A stretch of 64,000 nucleotides of DNA from assembly GCF_018141665.1 (NCBI RefSeq), contig NZ_CP067976.1, positions 372,001 through 436,000 on the forward strand. The letters run 5' to 3'. Position numbers and translations under genes: made by a program. Positions 1 to 12,500 of the stretch are shown here, piece by piece. Positions within the stretch are counted from its first letter, which is position 1. Each line of letters begins with the position of its first letter. The notes under the pieces are model-generated. The model was not told the origin of the DNA, did no database searches, and worked only from the letters and a program-made list of their open reading frames with translations. Source of the DNA: Wolbachia endosymbiont of Spodoptera picta. Its GTDB lineage: Bacteria > Pseudomonadota > Alphaproteobacteria > Rickettsiales > Anaplasmataceae.

Positions 1-1195
1 AAGCTATAATCTCATTTACAACTTCCTGTAGTTCAATCATGCTTTTAGCTTTTACTACCTTACTCAAAAACTTATTTAGCTTAGCAAGTTGATTTGTTTG
101 ATACATCTCTGACAAGAGACTATCACATTTTTCACAATTATCTTGCTTATTACCTACAAAGTCAGTTGCTCCTGCTTTTAAGAGTAAAGCTTTTACATCA
201 GGAAATTGACAAAACGGCCAAATTGAACTATCACCCTTAACATTTAAAACTATCTTTAAATCTTGGTTATTTTTATGTTTATCTAAAAATTTTTTCAGAT
301 CTTCAACACCTGGACCATAAGGATTATCGCAATCTTCATCAGAATCTGTAGCTTTAACCATTTTACGTAGTTGGTCTCTTAACTTTTTTTGGTTGTCAGT
401 TAAAAAACACTCTATAATATTGTTGCTATCAATTGCAATTTGCAGTGGGGTTTTTCCATTGTTATTTTTTATGTTTAAATCAGCTCCTTTGCTTATGAGT
501 AAATCCATAACCTTTCTGCTATAATCATTACAATTAGCAGCATAATAGTGTAAAGGTGTATTACCTTTTTTATCTTGTATATTTGGATCAGTTTTTGCAT
601 CTAAGAGATACTTTAGACCTTCATACTCACTGGAATAAATAGCAGTATCATGCAAAAGTGTTTTACCTTTATTATCCTGCATATTTAAATCAGCACCAGC
701 TTTGAGAAGAGGATGAATGGCTTCATCGTGTGCGACAAACACATTCAATACTGTTGTTCCTAGATGTCCTCTTTTTAGATTAAGAACGTACTTCAGGTCT
801 TTATTTTTCTCGTTACTTTCTAAAAACTGCTTAAGATTTGAAAATGAGTCATAATTCCCCATATTAAAATCTTTTATAATACTATTGAGTAATTTTTGAT
901 TTAACTTTTTTTGACTCTCTTCCAGTTTTAAGTTAGGTGCATGAATAAGCCACTCATCTATTAAATCCTCTAAGTATTTTTTATCATCTATCAAACTTCT
1001 ATCAGCCCAAAATAAATCTCGCTTAATGAATTCATAATAACTATCTACTGGTAATTCAGTTGCTTCTGTTTTTGGGCTACCTATTTCTGAACACTCTTGT
1101 CCAGCACTTAGGTCACACTTCAGTTTTTGCTCATCAGTGTGTTTGCTTTGTTCACTGATAGGTTCTGCAATATATTTTACTGGCCCTGTACCCAT
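1..1195 (-). CDS. Ankyrin-repeat protein, C-terminus cut by window edge
   Basis: An uninterrupted minus-strand reading frame starts with ATG at 1195 and runs off the left edge, so about 398 residues are visible and the true C-terminus is not. Ankyrin-type repeats can be read around residues 165-260, with signatures such as DNKGKTLLHD, DKKGNTPLHYYA and NNNGKTPLQIAI. A non-repetitive acidic N-terminus of about 80 residues precedes them. No signal peptide or membrane segment is visible. Ankyrin proteins of Wolbachia are generally thought to act on host proteins; that role is inferred here, with no specific partner visible. The gene is transcribed away from the cif operon and sits just outside the inverted repeat that brackets the island. 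Confidence 0.85.
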   Translation of the reverse strand, partial: MGTGPVKYIAEPISEQSKHTDEQKLKCDLSAGQECSEIGSPKTEATELPVDSYYEFIKRDLFWADRSLIDDKKYLEDLIDEWLIHAPNLKLEESQKKLNQKLLNSIIKDFNMGNYDSFSNLKQFLESNEKNKDLKYVLNLKRGHLGTTVLNVFVAHDEAIHPLLKAGADLNMQDNKGKTLLHDTAIYSSEYEGLKYLLDAKTDPNIQDKKGNTPLHYYAANCNDYSRKVMDLLISKGADLNIKNNNGKTPLQIAIDSNNIIECFLTDNQKKLRDQLRKMVKATDSDEDCDNPYGPGVEDLKKFLDKHKNNQDLKIVLNVKGDSSIWPFCQFPDVKALLLKAGATDFVGNKQDNCEKCDSLLSEMYQTNQLAKLNKFLSKVVKAKSMIELQEVVNEIIA

Positions 1196-2032
1196 ATTAC
1201 CTGCTAGCTCTAGATATAGGATATATTATATAGAATGTGTAGTATGTGTCAAGCTAATTTCAACATAATCTTTTTACTACTCATATTTTTGTTAAGTTTT
1301 TATGGTGAGTACTGCTAGGTTAAAAGTTGTTTATTACTGGAAGTTTTAGCCAATTTTACTATAGATCAACAAAATTGAGAACACCAGCTATATTGAATAT
1401 ATAGGAATATGATGCTTTAAAGGAGTACGGAAACTGCTGAAGTTTTTACAGCAAACCTGTATAGAGCAACTTCAGCAGAATAAACAAATACATGCCAATA
1501 TTAGTAGAGAACTATTTACAGGTCAACTAACTTTTTCAAAACATATTTTAGTGAAAGTACCATGCTAGTTAGTGTTATAAAAAATTCAATTGTTTACTCC
1601 TTCAAAAAAGGGCGTATCTTTGTGAGAACAAGCAGCTTAAAAATAAGGTTATAAAAATAGAAGTTTGAAATCTTTGCAATAAAGTTAGGCAAAATAGTTC
1701 GTATGTAGATGTGGGTGAAATGGGCTAATGTGGTTAGTTTTAGCGTATAATAAAATTACCGTATAAAAAAGTTCGTACGGTACACATGGTAGACCATGCC
1801 ATCCCAAGAAAAACACTTCTCACCAACTTTGATTTTGAACGCTGGAAGTGGTTATTTTACTTGAGATCTTAATAATATATTTTGTTAAATTAATACTAGT
1901 TTATTTTAGAATAATCACTAAGGTAGACTTATAAAAAACAGAATTTAAAATAAACAAAACGTCATGTATCTCTCATATTAAGAGGCTTTTGTTGAGAGTT
2001 ATTCAAGTCTAAAAAAATTTTCAAATTGAGGA
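1196..2032. other. Long intergenic region before cifA
   Basis: About 0.9 kb without a convincing gene separates the divergent ankyrin gene and cifA. Its middle part (about 1530-1828) is the left copy of a diverged inverted repeat whose partner lies near 30.1-30.4 kb. The rest shows no recognisable coding remnant or RNA gene. The far end carries the probable cifA promoter. Confidence 0.7.
1530..1828 (+). repeat. Left copy of island-flanking inverted repeat
   Basis: This stretch aligns co-linearly with the reverse complement of about 30100-30400. Shared blocks include ttagtgttata, tttgtgagaacaa, aaatagaag.ttgaaat, ggttcgtatgta-like text and the exact block agttcgtacggtaca (about 1769-1783), ending at the 'tggtagacca...ttctca' segment. 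By eye identity is roughly 70 percent over about 270 bp. The part near 1673-1690 corresponds to the 'ggctttgttgcaa' text in the right copy, which resembles an insertion-sequence end. Its nature (old IS, regulatory region or recombination site) cannot be decided here. Confidence 0.75.
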
Positions 2033-2060
2033 TTGACAAAACCTAAAAACGGGATATCTT
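2033..2060 (+). promoter_or_regulatory. Probable sigma70 promoter of cifA
   Basis: A perfect -35 box TTGACA (2033-2038) is followed after 16 bp by TATCTT (2055-2060). This lies about 80 bp upstream of the cifA start. No other -35/-10 pair of this quality is seen in the long upstream gap. Transcription start and activity are inferred from sequence alone. Confidence 0.55.
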
Positions 2061-2139
2061 ACTTGAAATGGTATCAAGTTACTATAGTGTATGTTAGACG
2101 TAACAGTTTCCATTTTTTTCCATTCATAAAGAGGTGATC

Positions 2140-3387
2140 ATGCTACGTTCAGATATTCCAAAAGTTTTATTTTCGTCTATTAAAGAGGATGCTCCTTATA
2201 GAGCATCTAAGCTTTTTCAAATTGAACGCTGGTGCTATGCAAATTGGCGTCTGCACCAAAAAAGTGGCAAAAAAGGACGTAATTTTCTTGCACAGGTATT
2301 GTCTAGTGAGGATTGTTGGAAAAAAGTAGACAATTTACATGGAGTTAAGCTTGATAGGCAAGTCGTAGGCAAAAAGTTAATTGCGCCAGATTCAGGTAAT
2401 CTCTTTGATAAGTATGCCATTGCCTGTAGTTGCTGTCTAGAAGAAGATATTATTGCTTTGTTTGAGGAAAGAAAAGAGGAATTATCAGCTCAAGGTAAGA
2501 GTAGTCTATTGGAGTATGAGCACTTAGTTAGGTGTTGCGGGTCGGGTCTTTTAGCGCAGTTTTGGTCACATTTTATTAGCGGTTATATCTCTAAATTAAA
2601 TTTAGATGGCTGTCATCCATATGAATATGGACTTAAGTGTGCTATGAGCCTTAAGCAGGAGCAGGCAGTGGAATTCTTTTGGAATAAAATAAAATCATTA
2701 CCTGAAAGTGAGATGAGTGAACAGAAAAAGGATGAAATCTTGATGAAGACAGCAGTATATGTAGCAGGGAACCGTTGTAATAGTTATCCTGAAATATTCG
2801 AGTTTTGTTTTAGTCAAATAAGTCCTGATAAATATCCAGAACTTCTAAAAAGAGACTTAGCTGAAAATGGTTATTATGGTAGTTTGAATACACTACAGGG
2901 TGCACTTCGCTTTGATAAATTTCAGGAATTATTTGATTGTTTAAAGCCAAATGATGTTCCAGAAGATGATTATAATATCTGGTTAGACATGGAAATCAAA
3001 AAACATTCAGAGCCTTATGTAAGTGAAAGTGTAAAGCTTTTTATGCATATGTGGATGAAGGAAGGATTTGATAGCCATCGTGCTTTAGTGATAAGAGAGG
3101 AACTAGAGGATAAATCACCTCTTTTCTGTACAGTTTTATTAACACCTTTAGTAGAAAAGGGCTGTATGGAACCAGTATGGGCGTTATTAAATAAAGCTAA
3201 TTCTGATCAGGTTAAAGAGTTTATGTGTTCTAAACAGGCAGGCTACATACGATCTATATTGGAAAAAAGAGATGCTGATTCATTGAATAAGTTTCTAGCA
3301 TATAGAAAGTCTACAGATGAAGAGTTCACTAGCTTAACTGAAGTTGAATTAAGCAAAGCATGTGAGCAATTAGGGTTAGGCAATTAA
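2140..3387 (+). CDS. cifA: Cytoplasmic incompatibility factor CifA (type V-like)
   Basis: A protein of about 415 residues. I chose the ATG at 2140 over the in-frame GTG at 2134 because the Shine-Dalgarno AAGAGGTG ends just before the ATG and overlaps the GTG. It lines up over most of its length with remembered Wolbachia CifA proteins: the EDCWKKVDN segment (CifA: DEGCW), DRQVVGKKL (CifA: VLGQKL), AVEFFWNKIKS, EIFEFCFSQI, SVKLFMHMWMKEG and, near the C-terminus, NSDQVKEFMCSKQAG (CifA: NDQVKEFMHS). CifA proteins act with CifB in sperm modification and in rescue in the egg. No catalytic residues are evident. It is followed 202 bp later by a giant CifB, the arrangement known from type V cif loci. 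The family assignment is strong; the type is inferred from the partner's size and domains. Confidence 0.9.
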   Translation: MLRSDIPKVLFSSIKEDAPYRASKLFQIERWCYANWRLHQKSGKKGRNFLAQVLSSEDCWKKVDNLHGVKLDRQVVGKKLIAPDSGNLFDKYAIACSCCLEEDIIALFEERKEELSAQGKSSLLEYEHLVRCCGSGLLAQFWSHFISGYISKLNLDGCHPYEYGLKCAMSLKQEQAVEFFWNKIKSLPESEMSEQKKDEILMKTAVYVAGNRCNSYPEIFEFCFSQISPDKYPELLKRDLAENGYYGSLNTLQGALRFDKFQELFDCLKPNDVPEDDYNIWLDMEIKKHSEPYVSESVKLFMHMWMKEGFDSHRALVIREELEDKSPLFCTVLLTPLVEKGCMEPVWALLNKANSDQVKEFMCSKQAGYIRSILEKRDADSLNKFLAYRKSTDEEFTSLTEVELSKACEQLGLGN

Positions 3388-3589
3388 GGTATTATAAGGC
3401 AATTCTATAAAGTAGGTGGTGGTTTCTTGTTACTACTTTAGCTTCTGTCAAAAAGATGTTGCATTGTAATACAAATGTTATATACACAAGTCAGCATGTA
3501 GGCAAAAATAGCTTTTATTATTGATATCTCTGATGGTTATACAATAAGCTTGGTATAGTGGGTTTAGTATAATATAATGAAGGGGGTTT

Positions 3590-6500
3590 GTGTTCAAGAT
3601 ACAATATCCAACAGATCATCTAAAAAAAGAAGATGTTAATTCAAAGATTACTGAATTATCGGATGAAGTGCAATATATAGAGCAAGCTAGAGAATTTTCT
3701 CAACTTAAGCGTTATCGGAGATCTGATGTTGATTCCGAAAGTGGAAGTCAGATTAAGAGAATCGATGTTCCAGGAGACGGTAGTTGCTTGTTTTGGTCTG
3801 TTACTATGGCTTACTTAATACCCGTCAGAAACGACGATGCTTTATTTCGACAAAGGTATGAAGTACTATTTGGAAATGATGGAACTGTAACCCAAAATTT
3901 AGATCATATTAGAGGTTTGGTTCGGAATTTAGGTGCTGCGAATTATGATGATACATTTGCAAATTTAGTAAGAAACTTATTTCGTAATCGAGTAGTTGAT
4001 CACATAAGTTCTTATAGAAATGAGTTCAGAGATTTTGTTGAAGGTGATTTTGAGCGTTACTTGGAAAACATGAGGAACCCTGATACTTGGGGAGGTGAAC
4101 CTGAAATAAGAGCAATGAGTGGAATGCTTAGCGCAACGATTAGTGTTTCTGGTGAAGTTGAGACTCAATATGGTAATGGGGATATTCAAATACAATTATT
4201 TCATGTTGGTGCACCAGGTAAACGAAACCATTATAATTTTGGTCTTGAAAGGAATATTATTGATAATGATAAAGAGCTTGCAAAAGGCTTAAAAAGAGTC
4301 ATGGGTAAAGTAAGACCACAAGACTTTGAGTTAATACAGTTATTGATAGAGGAAGCAGATAAAGAAGTTGGTATAAGCCGGCAAGATGAGGATTTTAAAT
4401 CTTTTGAACCGAGATTTCAGTCATTTGTGGATCAGATTCCATCTTATTTACACTCTGTAGAAAAAGCAGGGTTTTTTACACACTTCTTCCTAGGTAGTTT
4501 TTCTACTTTGTTGGATACAGAGATGGCAAAAAAGCTAGACATCAAGGAGATTTATTTTAGCTTTGACGGTGCAAAGACTTTGAAGGTAGCTATTATAAAA
4601 AATGGTGAAATGAAGAGTCAAAAAGATGTGATCGATAAAGTAAAATTATTTGTTATATCAGAAAGTGGTTCTCATTCTTACACTCAAGAGTTTGATCAAG
4701 GTGAATTGAAGGAGGTATTAGGCAAGCTTTACTCTCTTATTGAAAATAACCTAGATAAAATTAAAGTTAAATCAATAAAAATCATTAAAGATGCCGGTCA
4801 TCAGGGAGAAATAGTTGTTGATGTGAAAGATAAAGGAGTAGACATAGAACATAATTCTGAAGTTCAATTTAAAAAAGTGAGAAAAGGGTTATGGAGGGAT
4901 CCCGAAGTCGATATAGCGAAGCTAGCTATTTCCAATCAGCGAACAGTTAAAGCATCTTTAAGGAGAATTCTTGATAAGATTTACACAATTCACTCCGAAT
5001 ATGCAGACTCACTAATCTATGCTAGCAGAGCACGTGAAGCAGCACATCATGGGTTTGCGGTAGGCGTTTTCATGAATTTCCACTACAGGTATAATTTTAG
5101 AGTCTACCCAGAGCAATTTGCAGGAAGGGGTTATGCAGATATTATCTTGCTGGCTCGTGGTCCTGATCGTGCATTGGATTCTATTCCCATTATTATTGAA
5201 TTAAAAGCGGGAGCAGGTTCTAATGCTACTCCAGATAAGGCTTTGCAGCAAGCAGAAAAGTATGCACAAGGCTTTCAACCAAATATTCAGCGAGTTCTAA
5301 CCACTGCAGATGACATTTTATGTGTTGGTGTCAATCTTGATAATCCATCTCCTATCTCTGATATTAAAGTATCAAATCGTGGGGAAGAAATAATTCCTCT
5401 TTTTCAAGATATGCTAAAATCTGCTGATGACTGGGATACGCAAAGGATTGGAACAATAGAATTAAAGGGACAGGTGAAAGATAATCTAGAACGTATTTAT
5501 CATACGTTTCCTGGTACACCTGAGAAGGGAGATAAACATTATTTTAGTAGATTTTTACTAGGGCAATCACTATTGCTAAATAGAGTTGAAGATTTAAAAA
5601 CTGGTTTTAAAAAATACATTTTTATCTATGGAGACAATATACCTACCGAGGTACGTCCTAATCTTCGTGGGTCTGGACGTTTAGCAGCTGAAAGAGCCAG
5701 GGAGAGATTGTCAGCTAATCTTGATGCGAGTCATGCAGTTGTGACAATGGTGCTCATTCCAGAAAATACAGAGAAGTTGGTTTATGTAATAAATATTGTT
5801 GAAGCTAACAGAAAGGATGTTCTGAACGGGCTGGATGAAGTGCTCCCTCTTGATAGATTAAATAGAGAAATAGGGAATAGGGAAATAATCGAATTAAATC
5901 TTAATTTTGATACTAGGTACAAGTCAGATTTTAAAAGATATCTTACTATTTGGACTGAAAAATACAATTCTTTACAAGAGTACAACAACGGAGATAATAG
6001 ATTTCAAGGTACTTTTAAAGAAGTTACTTATCCTAATGAGTTAAAAGAAACATTTGATAAAGCACTAGATATCCAATCCTTATCAATAAGAGGATATAGT
6101 AGATTATTAGAAAAAATTGGAGAAGGAATCTTTCCTTTTAAGAGTCTCGTTAATAAAGAAGCTCATTTCCAGGGAATATTGAATGGAGTGTTTAGTTATT
6201 ATAGTGACTTAAAATTACAGGAATCACCAGAAACTAGAGCATTAGTTTTAACTGAGTTTCAAACTGGTAGAGGGGAACGTATTGACATGCTAGTTCATGG
6301 TATTAAGTTTGTGGCTCAAGGTGGAAATGCTGAGGAGTACACTCCAATAGGGTTAGAACTTAAGGCATCAAGGCAGGGTAAAAGGGCTCAAGCTTTATTG
6401 AGGGAAGCAAATGATCAAATAAATGAAGAGTACAAAGAAGGTGTTACCTATAAAACACTTACAGATGGTGATGAGGTAAAATTTATCGGTGTTGTTTTCG

Positions 6501-9500
6501 ATAAAGGATCTAATAATCCGAATAAACTTATTTTAACAAGTAGGACAGCCGAGGAAGGATTTATTCCTGTTGGAGTAGTTCATAGTTCACATCATATGTT
6601 GCCTACTGTAGGGCAGTGTTCTAAAAGAAAATCTTCATCGCCGGAGTATCCACCAAGTAAAAAGCCAAGAAGAGAAAGAAGTGTAAGTATGGCCTGCATA
6701 GATTCGTTTGATGAAGAAAAGATTACAAAGGAAGAAAAAAAGCAACGTGTTAAAGAGCTATTTGATATTGATAATGCTAAGGATTTAACTAATGAAATTG
6801 TAGATATAGGTCGTGAGCAAGTGTTTGATATGATAGGCAATGCTGATAGGACTGATGTAAAAGTAAAAGATAACAATGGTAATGATAAAAAATTGATAAT
6901 AGGTGATATTATAGAAATGAAGAATGCAGAAAGATATTTTGTAGATGATTATAGTGATGGTATTGAGATCTTAGTAAAAGTAGGCAGAGATAAGGATCGC
7001 GTTATAAAAGAAAAAATAAAAGGACAAAATATTGAGTATTATTTAAGCATCGATGGCTATGAAGTAAAATTCGATGATATAATTAAAAATTTTACTACAG
7101 ATGCAGAAAGAGAGAAAATTCATAATAAATTACATCAACTATCAAATGATAAGCAGTTGTTAGAGAATAAAAAATACATTGAAGATATAGGTGATGTTCA
7201 AACTAATCAAGATTACTCTAATATTGTAGAGGAAATTAAACAGAACTTGCTAGCAAAAGGTGTTAGGGAAGATACTTTTGATACGTTTAAAAATCATTTT
7301 GATGATCTTGGTGAAAAAGTTTTTGCAGATTATATTAGTAATGTAGAAAGCAGCCTTCAAGAAAAAGGAATTGCATTTGATCGTGATAAATTTGATTCAG
7401 CGAAAATAAAAGGAGCAAAAGGTGGAAAGTTTTTTTCCATGATGGCTATATATGACTTGCTTGATAGTATAGGTGATACAGCAACACTTGGACGACATGA
7501 TAATAATGCTTTAAAGCAAGTATTTGGTATCAATGGTATACTAGATGCTATGGATGATGTTAGGACGAGTGTAAGTATTTCTTCTAATAGTAAAGTAGGA
7601 AAATTGATTAGTAAAGTACCACAACCTGTACGTCAAACGTTTGTTAAGATTATCAGTAACCCCATAGTTCAAAGTATTACATTTGCAACTATTGCTTATC
7701 AATTTGGGTATAGTATAAATGAAATAGCTCAAGGTAATCATCATCCATTAAATTATTATTGGACAGCTAGTAGTGGTGTAAAACTAGCAAGTATGAGCAT
7801 AAGTCCTATAAGTGCAAGTGTTAGCTTTACAGTAAAAAGTGTAAGTGCTACTACTAAGATTTTAAGAGGGTTATCTGCTGCAGGTAAAGTTTTAGGTAGG
7901 GTAGCAGTAGTTACTATGGTTGCTGATGTATTAATAACAATTGGTGTAGAAGTTCATGAGAGAATAGAGTATACAAAAGCAATAGCAGAACAAGTACCTC
8001 TATTACCTGGTGGTGAACAAGCGGAAGTATTTTTTGCAGGGGTAATCAAGTTTTTTACAGGAAGAGATGTAGAAAAAGAATATGAAGACACAATTAGAAT
8101 AAAAGGTTATTTAACTTACGTAAAAGAAGCAGCTATTAAACTGTTAAATGACAATTATGACATAGATGCGGTTGTACAATACGTAATCTCCATTGAAGAG
8201 AAATATAGTGAGGTGATTAAAAATATGGGTGCACAGGCTATATGTATTATGCCATCACCGTATGGTCCTGAGTGTGCGACGCAGATGAAGTGGACATGTG
8301 ATTTAGAAAAAAAATATAAAGATATCTCTTTTGACAAGATCAATATAGCCTCTAGTGTAAAAAGAGATTTGTCTTCTATTGATATCTCTAAGATATTGAC
8401 TATGACACCTTATACTTTGGTTATGAGTGAAGGTTGGGAAAGGTTTATCTGTGGTATAAAGAATAGTCCTCAATGCTATCAAGAGATTGAAGAAAAGAAA
8501 GTTTATGTTGTTAATACGGATGCAAAACATATCCCTCATCTAACAAAATACGAGTATGAAAATCTTGGCTTAAGAATTGTAGATGCACCATTAACAAATC
8601 CGATACAAAAATCTCAATGCAGCAAAACAATCAATACAAAGCACACAGGTGACGATGCGTTCGCTCCATGTAACAGTGGCAAAATTTATAGAAATTGTCA
8701 AGAGAGCTTTACTCTCTCAGGCGGACCTTTTATCTTTACTAATCCAACAAGAAAAGAGCATAGTAATACAAAAAAGCAAACATTTCCTAGAGGATCAGTA
8801 TTATATATTTCAGGACCTAAAACATTAACAGCAGCAGCAAATTATCCAGCAGTAATGCATATTCCAGAGGGTAGTAATATACGTTATGTTGGCTCAAAAA
8901 ATAATGAAACTATTTTTATTATTAATGACTATACGTCTGGTACTCTTGAAGGTGGACCAGGAAAAGAAAATACTCTAGTAATGAATGTTAAGGCTAATAA
9001 TGTCGTTGCAAATTTGCATGGTAGAACTATACGTTATGGTAATAGTAATAACATAAGATTGGTTAACACATATAACTATGTGTCTAATTCTGACAGCAAG
9101 CAAAATATTACTACTCACTGTAAAACAAGATTGATTAATGTAAAAAATGCAGAAGTCTGGCAGAATTCATTTAACTGCACAGACAAAGATTATGAAGTTA
9201 GAGTAGTTAACAAAGAAAATGTGCATAACAGGGGATTAAAACAAACAATATTTGTTGTTAATGAAGATAGTGATAATGCTAAGATAGTAAGTGATTTGGG
9301 CAGTACAGGAAAAATAAAAGGAAATATTGACATAATAAAGGTTCAAGTTGCTAATATCACACAGTGGGGAATAAGTGAAGATATAGAAAAGGTCGGCTAT
9401 AGCTTAGATGTTTTAGCTAATAATACACAAAGTATTGTTTCAAGTACTAAAATCAATGATTTTAAAAATCTAGTAATTCAAGTAAATAGCAATGGAATAA

Positions 9501-12500
9501 CAGAGTCTGTTGCAATACAAGATAAGTCTTTGTCTGATACAATAGAAGATATTAGATATCAAGAGCTGAAAAGTTCAGGAAGTGATATTAGTAGAGAGGT
9601 AATACAAAATAGTGCAAAAAAGTTAAAAGCATTTATACAAGCAAGTATTCTAGACCAACAATTACTTGATACTTACCAAATTGCAAAAGATATTGTCAAT
9701 AACAATAATTTTGACATACCAGTATCTCAAGTAGAAGTTATTAAAAACCATATGGGAGTACCTAGTGAAAAAGTGATAATTGCTGGCATGTACTCAGGTC
9801 AAGTCATTGTTGATTTTAGCTATAGTAGCTCTGACGTTACAAGTAGTTATCAGAAATACCTTAATGGTGGACGGAACTATGGTTATGATGACTATCTGAT
9901 GCTGTGTAATTACTATCAGGACATTACAATAGAAGGAGAGAAAGGGCAACACCAGTATATTATCAAACTACCAGATACATTAAATAGCAAAACTTCATTG
10001 TCGCCAATAAGGCTCAATTTAAAAATAAAAAACAAAGTGGTGTCTTATCAAAACATACCTTATAGTATCATTGATTTTGCTGAGTTAAGTGTAACAGATG
10101 TTGATGGTATAAGCATAGAAGAAGGTAAAAGGGATTATATAAATGAATGTTATGGCAAATCAATCTCTGACCTTACAGAGGATAGTTTAAAGATACAAGA
10201 TATTACAATATTTGATAGTGTAGGTACTAAATGGTCTTTATCCATTGGTTTAGTTGATTATTTTCAAAATCCAGAGAATCAACAAATTGTATTACGAATA
10301 AACAATGAGCTTTATAAAATTGATAGTACAAACTTAAGGCTTGAGCATCTAGAGATCAATCCTAGCTCTTTCAGATACTATCAACCAGAGGAACAAGGAT
10401 TACAAATTTATCATAATCAACCTACTAATAAGAATGATGTTGGTTTAGTTGACTTTAGAGATAAGTCTATATTGGATTTTGATACAGAGATTGCTGATGA
10501 TAGTTTAGTGTTATCACATAAGAATAATACCTTAGCAAAAGTAGAAAATTGGAATACCTATCAACCAGCAAGGGAAATGATGTTTGCTTTTAATGATACG
10601 ATGGTTTCTAATTTGAAATGCATAGTCTCTACTTGTAATTCAGAAGATATTATAGAGGATTTTTATAAGGAAAAAGTAGATTTATTAAAAGAGCAGGTAT
10701 TTAATGCAACATTGCAAAGAAATAATAGTAAAGCTGAGGATTTGATAAAAAAGATTAAAAGTATAGATATTGGAAATGAGCATGAATTAACACCTTTAAA
10801 TATGGCTATTCAAGGAGGTAGGTTGGATGTAGTAAAAGTTCTTTTTGATAGAAAGGATTTTAGTGTTGAAAATAAGGACGCCCTTCCTCTGCACTTAGCT
10901 GCTCAGGAGGGTAAATTAAATATAGCTGAGTTCCTTATCGATAAAGGTTATGATATTAAAGATAAAGCTGAAGATAAAGATAGTAGAACACCTCTTCGTA
11001 TAGCTGGTTGCAATGGTAATTTAGATGTGGTCAAATTCTTCCTTAGTAAGGATGCAACAAGTATTGAGGATAGAAACAACGATCCATATAAGATGATGGA
11101 AACGGTTAAGGTTTTAAAGAAGGAGATTATTAATCAAGCAGAAACCGTGCCTAACGTAAAAAGATGGGCAGAGTTTTTTGTAGAAAAGTTAAAATATTCA
11201 ATAAAAAATGTAGTAAAAGAGAAGCTAAAGGATGGTATGTTACATGATCGTTATGGTTCGGTTAATACACTTGCTAATGACATTTATAATTTCGATCAAA
11301 GGTTGTTTAATAATACAATTAAGGGAGTTATAAATGACGTATATAGGAAAGTAGATACGAAAAAAATATTAAGTTGTGTAGAAAGCCATAATGATGTTAG
11401 TCAGCGTATATTGGGTTATGTGGCTGTATTTAACGCAATGCAAAGAAATAATGATTTAAATAATAGTGCAGTATTTAAGTTAGCTTACTATGTTAAAGAA
11501 GCAATCGAGATGAAGAACTATCCTGATGTTCATCAAGAAGAAAGATCTAACCTTGAGAAACTAAAAAGCAGATTGCCAGAATCAGTAAGGAATGCAGTAT
11601 TTTCATCGAAAGTATGTATTAAGAATATTTATCAAGGTGAATATTTATATGCTGCTAACAAATGTTTCAATTATGATACCGACAGACGAATGGCATTTAC
11701 TTGGACTCCAAAGAATGAAAAAAATGATAAGTTTAGGTGGAATATTAAACCTGATGGTGACAACTTTTATATAGTGAATGTTGCATTTAATGAAACTTTG
11801 TATGCTGCTAGTAACTATTTTAATTATGATAATGATAGACGAATGGCATTTACTTGGATTCCAGGTGAACAGGTTACACAAGGTGTGTGGAAGATTGAGC
11901 CTAACGGTGATAAATGTAATATAAGGAATGTTAAGCATAATGAGTATTTGTATGCTGCTGATTATGCTAAATATGACAAAGATAGGAGAAGAGTATTTAC
12001 TTGGATTCCAGGGGGCAAGGTTATGCAAGGTGTATGGAAGATAGAAGATTGTGGGTCTAATGTAAGAAAAGTTAGAGATATTGTTAGTAATGCTAAGGGA
12101 GAATTAGATCAAGAATTGCTAGATGCTGTAAAAGTTGGAGATATGAGCAAAGTAAGAGATTCTGTCAATCGAGGAGCTAATGTTAATACTGAAGACAGAG
12201 ATGGTAATACCCCTGCACGCAATGCTGTATTAAAAGGTCACTTTGGTATATTTAAATACCTTGTTGAAAATGGCGTTAGTTTAGAGGGTAAAGATCATCG
12301 TTGTCGCCCCTCTATATGTGATGCTTCTTATAGTGGTAATTTGGATATACTAAAGTACCTTATTGGGAAAGGCGTTGATATTAATGAGTCTGATAATAAT
12401 GGTTGGACACCGCTACATTTTGCTGCATGGAGAGGCTACTTAGAAGTCGCTAACTTTTTAATAGAAAAGGGTGCTAATATTAACGTTGAGAACATTTTTG

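Noticed and set aside
11645..12028. A 127-codon minus-strand ORF inside cifB
   Set aside because: Shadow of the three-fold repeat in cifB; no ribosome site and no family resemblance.
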